Positions 33,502 through 41,448 are shown, numbered from the stretch's first letter. The stretch: 46,060 bases of DNA from Oscillospiraceae bacterium (GCA_035353335.1 DAOPZJ010000017.1:1-46060); one strand, 5' to 3'. The notes: generated by a model not told the origin, from the letters alone. Made by a program: numbers and translations.

Positions 33502-34200
33502 ATGAACATACGCGGAATTCAAAAAATGACTCTGATCGATTATCCCGGACAAATCGCCTGCACCTTGTTTACGGGCGGTTGCAATTTCCGCTGTCCGTTC
33601 TGTCATAACGCCGGTCTCGTGATCAATCCCAACGACTCTGAAATCATATCGGAAGATGAAATTCTAAGATTTTTAAAGAAACGCGTCAATCTGCTCGACG
33701 GCGTTTGCATCTCAGGAGGGGAACCGCTTTTACAAAGCGATATCAACCGATTTGCCGGTGATATTAAAAAGCTCGGATATGCTGTGAAAATCGATACCAA
33801 CGGCGCATTCCCCGAACGATTGAAAGAATTGGTCGAGAGCGGAAATATCGATTATGTCGCAATGGATGTTAAAAATTCGCAATCAAAGTACGCCATGACC
33901 GTTGGTACCGATGATTATTTTTTGCCGGCCGTCAAAAAGAGCGTAGAGTATTTGAAATCCGGCGTGATCAATTTCGAGTTTCGCACAACCGCCGTCAGGC
34001 AGTTTCATACCTCGGTGGACTTTGATGAAATCGGTAAATGGATTCAAAGCCCGCACACTAAATGGTATTTGCAAAATTTTTGTGATTCGGGAAATATTAT
34101 CGGCAAGGGCTTTTCGGGATTTAAGCGTTTTGAGCTCGAAAACTTTCTTGAAGTCATGAAAAAATATGTCCCGCACACCGATTTGCGTGAAATTCGATAA
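33502..34200 (+). CDS. nrdG: Anaerobic ribonucleotide reductase activating protein (radical SAM)
   Basis: The 232-residue protein carries the radical-SAM cluster C27-xxx-C31-xx-C34 (C-N-F-R-C-P-F-C), C-I-S-G-G-E-P-L (SAM-binding GGEP) and the N-terminal M-T-L-I-D-Y-P-G typical of the longer NrdG form. It generates the glycyl radical on NrdD. GGGAG lies ahead of the ATG. The activase gene precedes nrdD here and has its own promoter. Its stop codon is the first base region of an NrdR-like box. Confidence 0.9.
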   Translation: MNIRGIQKMTLIDYPGQIACTLFTGGCNFRCPFCHNAGLVINPNDSEIISEDEILRFLKKRVNLLDGVCISGGEPLLQSDINRFAGDIKKLGYAVKIDTNGAFPERLKELVESGNIDYVAMDVKNSQSKYAMTVGTDDYFLPAVKKSVEYLKSGVINFEFRTTAVRQFHTSVDFDEIGKWIQSPHTKWYLQNFCDSGNIIGKGFSGFKRFELENFLEVMKKYVPHTDLREIR

Positions 34201-34246
34201 AACTATATGTAGTATTAAATTAAAAAATATTTTCAACATATTGTGT
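34200..34246 (+). promoter_or_regulatory. Tandem NrdR-like boxes upstream of nrdD
   Basis: Two 16-bp matches to the NrdR pattern (acaCwATATwTwGtgt) lie at 34200-34215 (13 of 16, core CTATATGTAG) and 34231-34246 (12 of 16, right half perfect). Their starts are 31 bp apart, the three-turn spacing typical of NrdR box pairs, and they end 8 bp before the nrdD -35. Confidence 0.6.
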
Positions 34247-34254
34247 TTTGGGTA

Positions 34255-34283
34255 TTGACAGACCTCAATGCCTGTGTTATTAT
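34255..34283 (+). promoter_or_regulatory. Promoter of nrdD
   Basis: TTGACA (34255-34260), a 17-bp spacer and TATTAT (34278-34283). It shows that the nrdD start is ATG 34329 rather than an ATG at 34248. Confidence 0.8.
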
Positions 34284-34328
34284 GGCTTTACCGGTTTCAC
34301 CGAAGCATATTTTAAAAGGAGAAAAGCC

Positions 34329-36695
34329 ATGTATCAGGTTATCAAAAGAGACGGGAAAATTGTCGAATTTAATATCTCAAAGATATCAGCGGCAATTACC
34401 AAGGCCTTTGAGGCACAAAACAAACAATACAATTCCGACATCATCGACCTGCTGGCTTTAAAAGTTACGGCGGACTACGAGCCCAAGATTAAAGACGGAA
34501 AGGTCAGCGTCGAAGACATTCAGGACAGTGTCGAAACAGTTCTGATCAAATCAGGCTACGACGATATCGCCAAGTGCTACATCCTTTATCGCAAGCAGCG
34601 CGAGAAGATCCGCAACATGAAGTCCACGATTCTGGACTACAAAGAGCTGGTGGACAGCTATGTCTATTTGACCGACTGGCGCGTTAAAGAAAATTCCACG
34701 GTTACCTATTCGGTCGGCGGATTGATTTTGAGCAACTCCGGCGCAATCACGGCGAATTATTGGCTGTCTGAAATCTATGACGAAGAAATCGGCAGCGCTC
34801 ATAAAAACGGCGATATGCACATCCACGATCTCTCGATGCTCACCGGTTACTGCGCCGGCTGGTCGCTGCGTCAGTTGATCAAAGAAGGCCTCGGCGGTAT
34901 TCCCGGTAAAATCACGTCCTCCCCGGCAAGCCATCTTGCCACACTGTGCAACCAGATGGTCAACTTCCTTGGCATCATGCAGAACGAATGGGCGGGCGCG
35001 CAAGCGTTCTCCTCGTTTGATACCTATCTCGCGCCCTTTGTCAAAGCAGATAGCCTCTCGTTCCGCGATGTCAAAAAGTGCATCGAATCTTTCATTTTCG
35101 GCGTCAATACACCCAGCCGTTGGGGCACTCAAGCGCCTTTTTCTAATATCACCCTCGACTGGACAGTCCCGAACGACCTCGCCGAATTGAATGCCATTGT
35201 CGGCGGCAAAGAGATGGATTTTAAATATAAAGACTGTAAAAAAGAGATGGACATGGTCAATAAGGCGTTTATCGAGATCATGATTGAGGGTGACGCTAAC
35301 GGACGCGGGTTCCAATATCCGATCCCGACCTATTCAATTACCCGTGATTTTGACTGGTCCGACACCGAAAACAACAAGCTGCTGTTCGAGATGACCGCCA
35401 AATACGGCACTCCTTATTTCTCGAACTATATCAACAGCGATATGGAGCCCAGCGATATCCGCAGCATGTGCTGTCGCCTGCGCCTTGATCTGCGCGAACT
35501 GCGTAAAAAGTCCGGCGGTTTCTTCGGAAGCGGCGAGAGCACCGGTTCGATCGGCGTCGTCACGCTCAATATGCCGCGTATCGCCTATCTGGCGACCGAC
35601 GAAAAAGACTTTTACCGTCGTCTCGACAAGATGATGGACATCGCCGCGCGCTCCCTCAGCGTCAAGCGCACGATCATCACCCGTCTGTTAAATGAGGGTC
35701 TTTATCCCTATACCAAACACTATCTCGGAAACTTTGACAACCACTTCTCGACCATCGGCCTGATCGGTATGAACGAGGCCTGCCTGAACGCCAAATGGGT
35801 TCGCGAAAATCTGACCCACGACAAAGCCCAGCAATTTACCAAGGATGTACTTAACCATATGCGCGAGCGCCTGTCCGATTATCAGGAGCAATACGGCAAT
35901 CTCTATAACCTTGAAGCCACTCCGGCGGAATCGACGACTTACCGCCTTGCCAAGCATGACATCGCGCGTTATCCCGACATCATCACCGCCGCAGAACCCG
36001 GCTGCACGCCTTATTATACCAATAGTTCGCACTTACCTGTCGGCTACACCGAAGACATCTTCGAAGCGCTTGACATTCAAGACGAACTTCAGACACTGTA
36101 TACCTCGGGCACGGTTTTCCATGCGTTCTTAGGAGAAAAGCTGCCGAGTTGGCAGGCCGCTGCGGCGCTAGTCAAAAAGATCGCAGAGAATTATAAACTC
36201 CCGTATTACACCCTCTCGCCGACCTATTCGGTCTGCCGTACCCACGGTTATCTCGAGGGCGAGCAATTCGAATGCCCCGAATGCGGCGAAAAGACCGAGG
36301 TCTACAGCCGTATCACCGGATATTACCGCCCGGTGCAGAACTGGAATGACGGCAAGACGCAGGAGTTCAAGGACCGCAAGCTCTACGATATTCCGAATTC
36401 CAAACTGAAAACCGAGGGCAGGGCACCCGGAACCGATAAAGCACCTCAGCAAGCGGCCAGCTGCGACGGCGATTCGATTCTTTTGTTTGCGACCAGAACC
36501 TGCCCAAACTGTAAAATAGCCGCGACTCTTCTCGACAAAGCAGGGATCCAATATGAAAAGCTTTATGTCGAGGAGAACAACCAGCGGGCAAAAGACCTTG
36601 GATTGAAACAAGCCCCGGCTTTGTTAGTCACCAAAGACGGCAAAACCGAACGCTACCTCAATGTCTCGGAGATCAAGCGCTATTTAGGCGCTTAG
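34329..36695 (+). CDS. nrdD: Anaerobic (class III) ribonucleoside-triphosphate reductase with C-terminal glutaredoxin-like domain
   Basis: ATG 34329 has AAAAGGAG 8 bases upstream; the protein has 788 residues. Parts in order: ATP-cone (about 1-90), ten-stranded barrel with T-G-Y-C-A-G-W and S-M-C-C-R-L as candidate thiyl/auxiliary cysteines, a zinc site (C-R-T-H-G and C-P-E-C-G), the glycyl-radical loop R-I-T-G-Y-Y-R-P-V with Gly near 664, then about 70 extra residues forming a redoxin with C-P-N-C (725-728) and the Q-A-P-A-L-L-V cis-Pro segment. It makes dNTPs without oxygen. The fused redoxin and the trxB gene behind it suggest thiol-based rather than formate-based reduction. Confidence 0.93.
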   Translation: MYQVIKRDGKIVEFNISKISAAITKAFEAQNKQYNSDIIDLLALKVTADYEPKIKDGKVSVEDIQDSVETVLIKSGYDDIAKCYILYRKQREKIRNMKSTILDYKELVDSYVYLTDWRVKENSTVTYSVGGLILSNSGAITANYWLSEIYDEEIGSAHKNGDMHIHDLSMLTGYCAGWSLRQLIKEGLGGIPGKITSSPASHLATLCNQMVNFLGIMQNEWAGAQAFSSFDTYLAPFVKADSLSFRDVKKCIESFIFGVNTPSRWGTQAPFSNITLDWTVPNDLAELNAIVGGKEMDFKYKDCKKEMDMVNKAFIEIMIEGDANGRGFQYPIPTYSITRDFDWSDTENNKLLFEMTAKYGTPYFSNYINSDMEPSDIRSMCCRLRLDLRELRKKSGGFFGSGESTGSIGVVTLNMPRIAYLATDEKDFYRRLDKMMDIAARSLSVKRTIITRLLNEGLYPYTKHYLGNFDNHFSTIGLIGMNEACLNAKWVRENLTHDKAQQFTKDVLNHMRERLSDYQEQYGNLYNLEATPAESTTYRLAKHDIARYPDIITAAEPGCTPYYTNSSHLPVGYTEDIFEALDIQDELQTLYTSGTVFHAFLGEKLPSWQAAAALVKKIAENYKLPYYTLSPTYSVCRTHGYLEGEQFECPECGEKTEVYSRITGYYRPVQNWNDGKTQEFKDRKLYDIPNSKLKTEGRAPGTDKAPQQAASCDGDSILLFATRTCPNCKIAATLLDKAGIQYEKLYVEENNQRAKDLGLKQAPALLVTKDGKTERYLNVSEIKRYLGA

Positions 36696-36712
36696 CGGGC
36701 GTAGCCTGCATA

Positions 36713-36830
36713 CGGCATTCTGCCGCTTACAAACGCGTTGAAGTATATGCGAAATTTAACTTTGTAGCGCGTTTCATACCTTGTGTGTTGAATGTTTCAT
36801 TCTTCGTAATATCCGCACCTTTCATACCTT
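36713..36830. repeat. Hairpins and 11-bp direct repeat in the nrdD-trxB gap
   Basis: The 153-bp gap holds CGGCA/TGCCG (36713-36725), AAACGCG/CGCGTTT (36731-36774) and two copies of TTTCATACCTT at 36772-36782 and 36820-36830, 48 bp apart. The second copy lies just ahead of the trxB ribosome site. No good promoter is seen, so read-through from nrdD is likely. Confidence 0.45.
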
Positions 36831-36848
36831 CGAAAGGATATATAAAAT

Positions 36849-37781
36849 ATGTATGACATCATCATTATCGGCGGAGGTCCTGCCGGACTGACGGCGGCAA
36901 TCTATGCCCGACGCGCCAATAAAAGCGTCCTCATCCTTGAAAAAGACGGTTTCGGCGGTCAGATGACGCACTCTCCGAAAATCGAGAATTTCCCCGGTTT
37001 CACCCAAATCAGCGGCAACGAGCTTGCCGACAAAATGGTGGAACAGGCAATGGCACTCGGCGTTGATATCGAAATCGAAGAAGCGCTCGAAATCACCGCA
37101 GACGTCAATTTAAATAAAAAGATCGTCAAAACCGATTTCGGAACGCATGAGTGCTTTTGTGTTATCACTGCGATGGGTGCCAAACACAGGCTGCTCCGTG
37201 TTCCGGGCGAAGACAAATTTGTCGGAGACGGTATCTCGTTCTGTGCGGTCTGTGACGGCGCATTTTATGCCGGAAAACGCGTAGCGGTCATCGGAGGCGG
37301 CAATTCTGCTTTGCAAGAAGCCATTCTGCTTTCGGAACTCTGCTCTGAGGTGACCATCATCCAAAACCTCGACTTTTTGACCGGTGAGGAAAAGCTTCAG
37401 GAATCCGTGCACTGCAAAGCGAACGTTAAAATCATTTTAGGTACGGTTATCAAGGAGTTTTTCGGAGAAAATGAGTTCGAAGGGTTGGTCACGCACCGCG
37501 AGGCGGACGGTTTTGAAGAGACCCTCAAATTCAACGGCGCTTTCGTCGCCATCGGACTTGCGCCCGAAAACGGCATCATAAAAAACTTTACCAAGCTTGA
37601 TAAAGCCGGATACGTCATTTCCGACGAAAATTGCCTGACCGATGACGAAGGCATATTTGTCGCTGGCGACTGCCGTACAAAACGAATTCGTCAGATCACA
37701 ACTGCGGCGGCGGACGGCGCAACGGCCGCACTTGCCGCTTGCCGGTATCTCGACCATCAAAAGGAATGCACTGTCAAATAA
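36849..37781 (+). CDS. trxB: Thioredoxin reductase-like flavoprotein
   Basis: The 310-residue protein has FAD-binding G-G-G-P-A-G (8-13), the redox pair C132-A-V-C135 and a second nucleotide loop G-G-G-N-S-A (149-154), then G-I-F-V-A-G-D-C-R near the end. This is the low-molecular-weight TrxB layout. No H-R-R-x-x-R NADPH motif is visible in the usual place (the stretch reads I-I-Q-N-L-D-F-L), so ferredoxin or another donor may replace NADPH, as in clostridial ferredoxin-thioredoxin reductases. Its neighbour NrdD carries a fused redoxin that it could reduce. Confidence 0.85.
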   Translation: MYDIIIIGGGPAGLTAAIYARRANKSVLILEKDGFGGQMTHSPKIENFPGFTQISGNELADKMVEQAMALGVDIEIEEALEITADVNLNKKIVKTDFGTHECFCVITAMGAKHRLLRVPGEDKFVGDGISFCAVCDGAFYAGKRVAVIGGGNSALQEAILLSELCSEVTIIQNLDFLTGEEKLQESVHCKANVKIILGTVIKEFFGENEFEGLVTHREADGFEETLKFNGAFVAIGLAPENGIIKNFTKLDKAGYVISDENCLTDDEGIFVAGDCRTKRIRQITTAAADGATAALAACRYLDHQKECTVK

Positions 37782-37799
37782 AAATAAAGGAGCAATCAT

Positions 37800-38630
37800 T
37801 TGAACCTGCCATACGCCGATCTGCATATCCACTCATTCTATTCTGACGGAACCATGTCTCCCGAGGAGATTCTCAACGAAGCGGTGAAAAACGGCGTCGG
37901 TCTGCTCGCGGTTGCCGATCACGATATCTTGAAAGGGTCTTCGCAATTGAAGGCCCTTTCTCTGTTTTCCTCGGTCAAATGCATTTCCGCCGTTGAGATC
38001 GATACTTACGACCACGGAGAAAACGTTCATGTTCTGGCCTATGATCCCGATTTTTCAAACACCGAGTTTATTCGTTTCGTAGAACAGACAAGAAAAAAGT
38101 TAGATCAAATCAGCGAACGTTTGATTGAACGCATGCAGCAGGAAATTTCGAAAGTTTCCGTGGAGGAATTTCACCGATTCGTATATCTGACGTCCGGCGG
38201 CGGCTGGAAAGCGCTGCACTATCTTTTGTCAAAAGGTCTGACAACCGAGTTAACGGAAGGTATTAAATACTATTCGCAGTTCGGCTGTACCTATGAGCAA
38301 ACTGGTTATGACTCGGTCGCAGAAGTCTGTCGCGTCATCCATGCGGCGGGCGGAAAAGCAATACTTGCTCACCCCGGCCAATATCGTTTTGAAGAACCCT
38401 TGAATACGGTTTTGGAACAGTATCTTTCCGACGGCATCGACGGGCTCGAGTGCTATTACCCGAAGCACAGCGAGGAATTGACTGGGCAGTGTTCGGCATT
38501 TTGCCGTCAGCACCAATTGATGATCACAGCCGGTTCGGACTGCCACGGCACATTCACCGGTGCGCCGATCGGTTCAACAAAAACCCTGATTTCCGCACTA
38601 CAGCTCGGAAATTTGGCAGAAAATGCTTGA
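37800..38630 (+). CDS. PHP-domain phosphoesterase
   Basis: The start is TTG (37800-37802), with AAAGGAG 7 bases upstream. The 276-residue protein has PHP metal motifs H9-x-H11 (D-L-H-I-H-S), A-D-H-D (about 40), S-A-V-E-I-D, A-H-P-G-Q-Y and the closing S-D-C-H-G. Relatives include nucleoside 3',5'-bisphosphate phosphatase and the 5'-3' exonuclease YciV/Rnm, so cleavage of a phosphate from nucleotides or RNA is likely. Its stop codon forms part of the -35 hexamer of the small transcript downstream. Confidence 0.85.
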   Translation: MNLPYADLHIHSFYSDGTMSPEEILNEAVKNGVGLLAVADHDILKGSSQLKALSLFSSVKCISAVEIDTYDHGENVHVLAYDPDFSNTEFIRFVEQTRKKLDQISERLIERMQQEISKVSVEEFHRFVYLTSGGGWKALHYLLSKGLTTELTEGIKYYSQFGCTYEQTGYDSVAEVCRVIHAAGGKAILAHPGQYRFEEPLNTVLEQYLSDGIDGLECYYPKHSEELTGQCSAFCRQHQLMITAGSDCHGTFTGAPIGSTKTLISALQLGNLAENA

Positions 38631-38656
38631 CAAACCGCTTTTACCTGTGCTACTAT
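38627..38656 (+). promoter_or_regulatory. Strong promoter of the small peptide/RNA unit
   Basis: TTGACA (38627-38632), an 18-bp spacer and TACTAT (38651-38656) with TG-C extension. The -35 contains the stop codon of the PHP gene, so the unit starts immediately after it. Confidence 0.75.
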
Positions 38657-38662
38657 AACTCC

Positions 38663-38721
38663 GGAAGTGAACCCATAGGGTATCACCTACTATTTTGAAC
38701 TTTAACCGAGGAGGGATATGC
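38663..38721 (+). promoter_or_regulatory. Leader with two mutually exclusive stems, one covering the ribosome site
   Basis: One stem pairs GTGA (38667-38670) and CCC with GGG and TCAC (38683-38686). An alternative pairs TATC-A-CCT (38681-38688) with AGG-GATA (38712-38718), covering part of the GAGGAGG ribosome site. They share the same bases and cannot coexist, as in translational switches. This is by inspection only. Confidence 0.35.
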
Positions 38722-38790
38722 ATGAAAGACACGATCAATTTCGGCAACACAAATATCATGACAAATGCCTGCCTCGGAAATTGCGATTAA
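38722..38790 (+). CDS. Predicted 22-residue peptide with two cysteines
   Basis: ATG 38722 follows GAGGAGG with a 7-base gap and the frame ends at TAA 38790. The peptide begins M-K-D-T-I-N-F and ends A-C-L-G-N-C-D, with the two cysteines four apart near the C-terminus. It has no membrane segment and resembles no family that I know. It is the only reading frame of a unit with its own promoter, structured leader, 3' stem (38790-38811) and terminator. It may be a signalling peptide, a precursor peptide or a leader peptide; alternatively the RNA itself is the product. Confidence 0.45.
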   Translation: MKDTINFGNTNIMTNACLGNCD

Positions 38791-38819
38791 ACGATAACTA
38801 CACATATCGTTCAATCCAG

Positions 38820-38847
38820 ATCCGCAGTTGCAAGCTGCGGATTTTTT
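38820..38847 (+). terminator. Terminator of the small peptide/RNA unit
   Basis: ATCCGCAG (38820-38827) pairs with CTGCGGAT (38835-38842) around 7 bases and is followed by six T's. A weaker stem AACGATA/TATCGTT (38790-38811) precedes it. The predicted transcript is about 185 bases. Confidence 0.85.
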
Positions 38848-38911
38848 CGTGTCTGTGTGCGCCGAAATCGTGTTTTAATCGAAACGGCAGGCCCGAAGGG
38901 GAAATAAACCA

Positions 38912-39973
38912 ATGTCAGACATCCGTTTATATTTTAACGGATATAATTCACTAAGCGAATACCCGAAAAACCTCGCACGGGTGACCGCAGTACAACGTGA
39001 GCGGTACGAAATCTTCTGCGAACAGGGCGAGACCTTTGCACGCCTAAAAGGCAGTGCCTTCTTTTGTAAAGACACACTCTATCCCACGGTCGGCGATTTC
39101 GTCACCATCGTCTACAACGAACTCGGCGATTCGCTGATCACCGAAACACTCGCGCGTAAAACCTTCTTTTCTCGTGCCGACCCGGACCCGGTCAAACCCG
39201 CTCAGGCCGTCGCAGCCAATTTCGATTACGTCTTTATCCTCAGTTCACAAAACCGCGATTTCAACCTCGGGCGGCTTGAGCGCTATCTCACGCTGGCCTA
39301 CCACAGCGGAGCACAACCGATCGTCGTTTTAACCAAATCCGATCTCTGCGACAATCCCGAGGAGCACATACAGGCCGTCAACGAAATTTCGTTCGGTGTT
39401 CCGGTGCATTCGATCAGCGTTGTCACCGGTGAGGGTATGGATGCTTTAGGCGAATACCTGAAACCGGGAAAGATGATCGTTTTCCTCGGTTCTTCCGGCG
39501 TCGGAAAATCCAGTTTGATCAATGCGTTAGCCGGAGAAGAACTGATGGAAATCGGCGAAATCCGTGAGGACGACGACCGGGGCAGGCACACGACCACTCA
39601 CCGCCAGTTGATGTTATTAAAAAACGGCGTCATGGTCATCGATACGCCCGGTATGCGCACCATGGGCATGTCCGACGCCACCGACGGTCTTTCGGGGTCG
39701 TTTTCGGATGTCGAGGCATTTCTCGGGAAATGCCGCTTCGCCGATTGCAAACACCGTAGCGAACCCGGCTGCGTCATCCGAAATGCCATTCGGACAGGAG
39801 TTCTGACGCAGGAGCGTTGGGAGAGCTTTGAACGTTTAAAGCGCGAAACCGGTTACGGAGAGCGCAAAGCCCGCCTGACCGCCAACCGTTATGAAAAAAA
39901 CGCCGAGCGCGAAAAGCTGGAACGCCTGAAAAGCAAGCAAAAGAGCAGGGAGGATGACGACCGATGGATATAA
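38912..39973 (+). CDS. rsgA: Ribosome small-subunit-dependent GTPase RsgA
   Basis: The 353-residue protein has an N-terminal OB-fold (about 20-90), a circularly permuted GTPase with G4 T-K-S-D (141-144) ahead of G1 G-S-S-G-V-G-K-S (193-200) and G3 D-T-P-G (244-247), and a C-terminal zinc site C274, C279, H281, C287. It tests and releases factors from maturing 30S subunits. A basic, Arg/Lys-rich tail closes it. AAGGGG precedes the ATG. Its last 10 bp overlap the next gene. Confidence 0.93.
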   Translation: MSDIRLYFNGYNSLSEYPKNLARVTAVQRERYEIFCEQGETFARLKGSAFFCKDTLYPTVGDFVTIVYNELGDSLITETLARKTFFSRADPDPVKPAQAVAANFDYVFILSSQNRDFNLGRLERYLTLAYHSGAQPIVVLTKSDLCDNPEEHIQAVNEISFGVPVHSISVVTGEGMDALGEYLKPGKMIVFLGSSGVGKSSLINALAGEELMEIGEIREDDDRGRHTTTHRQLMLLKNGVMVIDTPGMRTMGMSDATDGLSGSFSDVEAFLGKCRFADCKHRSEPGCVIRNAIRTGVLTQERWESFERLKRETGYGERKARLTANRYEKNAEREKLERLKSKQKSREDDDRWI

Positions 39974-41331
39974 ACTATATTCCGCTTGATCAAAACAACC
40001 CGGAGCAGTTCGCAATATTTTGCGAACTGCTCACGGAATACGACGCCGAGATCGATCATAAATCGTTAGCCGAACAAAACAAAGAGCGGATTAAACGAAT
40101 AGCCATGTATATTTTCAAATGTGCAGAGCGGGAAGACAGTTGGCTGGAATTACTTTATGTGAAGAGTAATCTCATCGGTTTTCTGTTCTATGAAGTCGAC
40201 GACGGCTCATATGGAGCACCCGAAACCCTCGGTTATGGCTTTATCCGCGAGTTTTATATTCGCCCCGAATACCGCAGGCACGGCTTGGGGAGCATTTGCT
40301 TTGAAAAAATTGAAAATACCTTCCGAAAACGATGTGTAAAGCAGATGTGGCTTACGTGCGAAACCGAAGCAGGCGCGCCGTTTTGGCGATCTCTCGGCTT
40401 TTTGAATACCGAAAAACGATGTCAGAAAAACGATATCGATATCTATGTAAAGCCAATTGGATTTACACGTGCTGAAAAAGAATTGTCCCATTTCGGCGTT
40501 CGTTTCAGCGAAATTCAGGAGCTTCAAGACAAAGACGGCGTGTATGTCTACCGCATCAAAGGTGAAACACCGTACGTATTAAAGTGCTTCGAAAATGCCG
40601 AACATAAGCGCGAGATTGAATACTATCGGCTGCTTCAATCCCTCGGCATCAAAACCGTCAAAGTGATCGATTCCAATGAAAACGCACTTTTGATGGAGGA
40701 CATCTCCGAAAGCAAAACCCATCGGTTAGCGGCAAAAGGAGACATGGAAGACCCCGACATCATGCGGGTATTGGCGAAATGGTACAGCGAACTGCACACA
40801 AAGGGCAGGCCGTATGTCCGCGATTTCGGTGCAAAATTATATTGCGAGACCGACGACATCACACCTGAAAATCTCCGCATGGTCAAAGAAAAGACCCAAA
40901 CGGCGAACGACCCGGTCTGGGCATTGATTGAAGAGCATTACGGTAAACTACGGGAATTGATTGACGACACACCGAAAACGTTGACTTACAACGACTTTTA
41001 CTACACCAATATGGTTGTGGCTAAAGATAAGAGCGAGGCTTACATGTTCGACTATAATTTTCTCGGAAAAGGATTTCCCTGCGCCGACCTCATCAATGTC
41101 ACATATGATCTTTCCGATTCCGCAAAAACGGCTTTCTTAAAAGAATACGGTGTATATGATTCGAAAGAGATGTCACTGGCCCAAATCACCGGAATCCTGT
41201 TTACTTTGATCTTCGCCTGTAAACGACGTGAAGTAATGCCCGATTGGGCAAAACAGGAACTGAAAAAATTGACCGATGGCGATTTATATTCCCTATTAAA
41301 AACCTTTTTAATTTTAATTCAGGTACAATAA
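39964..41331 (+). CDS. GNAT acetyltransferase fused to an aminoglycoside-phosphotransferase-like kinase domain
   Basis: Residues 1-165 form a GNAT domain with the acetyl-CoA loop R-R-H-G-L-G (104-109) and a final F-W-R-S-L-G-F. Residues 170-455 form a kinase-like domain with K207 (V-L-K-C-F-E), E247-D (L-M-E-D-I), the catalytic loop Y342-N-D344-F-Y-Y-T-N349 and metal-binding D363 (F-D-Y-N). The usual His of the H-G-D/H-N-D loop is Tyr. The order recalls AAC(6')-APH(2'') bifunctional enzymes, but resistance cannot be claimed; a metabolic kinase is as likely. GGGAGG stands 10 bases ahead. It overlaps rsgA by 10 bp. Confidence 0.8.
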   Translation: MDINYIPLDQNNPEQFAIFCELLTEYDAEIDHKSLAEQNKERIKRIAMYIFKCAEREDSWLELLYVKSNLIGFLFYEVDDGSYGAPETLGYGFIREFYIRPEYRRHGLGSICFEKIENTFRKRCVKQMWLTCETEAGAPFWRSLGFLNTEKRCQKNDIDIYVKPIGFTRAEKELSHFGVRFSEIQELQDKDGVYVYRIKGETPYVLKCFENAEHKREIEYYRLLQSLGIKTVKVIDSNENALLMEDISESKTHRLAAKGDMEDPDIMRVLAKWYSELHTKGRPYVRDFGAKLYCETDDITPENLRMVKEKTQTANDPVWALIEEHYGKLRELIDDTPKTLTYNDFYYTNMVVAKDKSEAYMFDYNFLGKGFPCADLINVTYDLSDSAKTAFLKEYGVYDSKEMSLAQITGILFTLIFACKRREVMPDWAKQELKKLTDGDLYSLLKTFLILIQVQ

Positions 41332-41334
41332 TTC

Positions 41335-41375
41335 ACACCGGATTTACGCTAGAACGCGCATTTTCGGTGTTTTCC
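41335..41375 (+). terminator. Probable terminator after the GNAT-kinase gene
   Basis: ACACCG (41335-41340) pairs with CGGTGT (41365-41370) and is followed by TTTTCC and a further T run. The loop is long and partly self-pairing. Confidence 0.45.
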
Positions 41376-41407
41376 TTTTTAAAAAGGTTTTCTTTCCATG
41401 CGATTTG

Positions 41408-41416
41408 TGATATGAT
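41408..41416 (+). promoter_or_regulatory. Extended -10 promoter of the flavodoxin gene
   Basis: TGA-TATGAT (41408-41416) lies 32 bases before the ATG at 41449. The -35 is weak. Confidence 0.5.
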
Positions 41417-41448
41417 AATAGAAATCTGTCCGAAAGGGAACGAAACAT

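Noticed and set aside
38663..38847. 6S RNA, because of similar transcript length and own promoter/terminator
   Set aside because: The two ends do not pair into the long hairpin with a central bubble that defines 6S RNA, and a good ribosome site is present.
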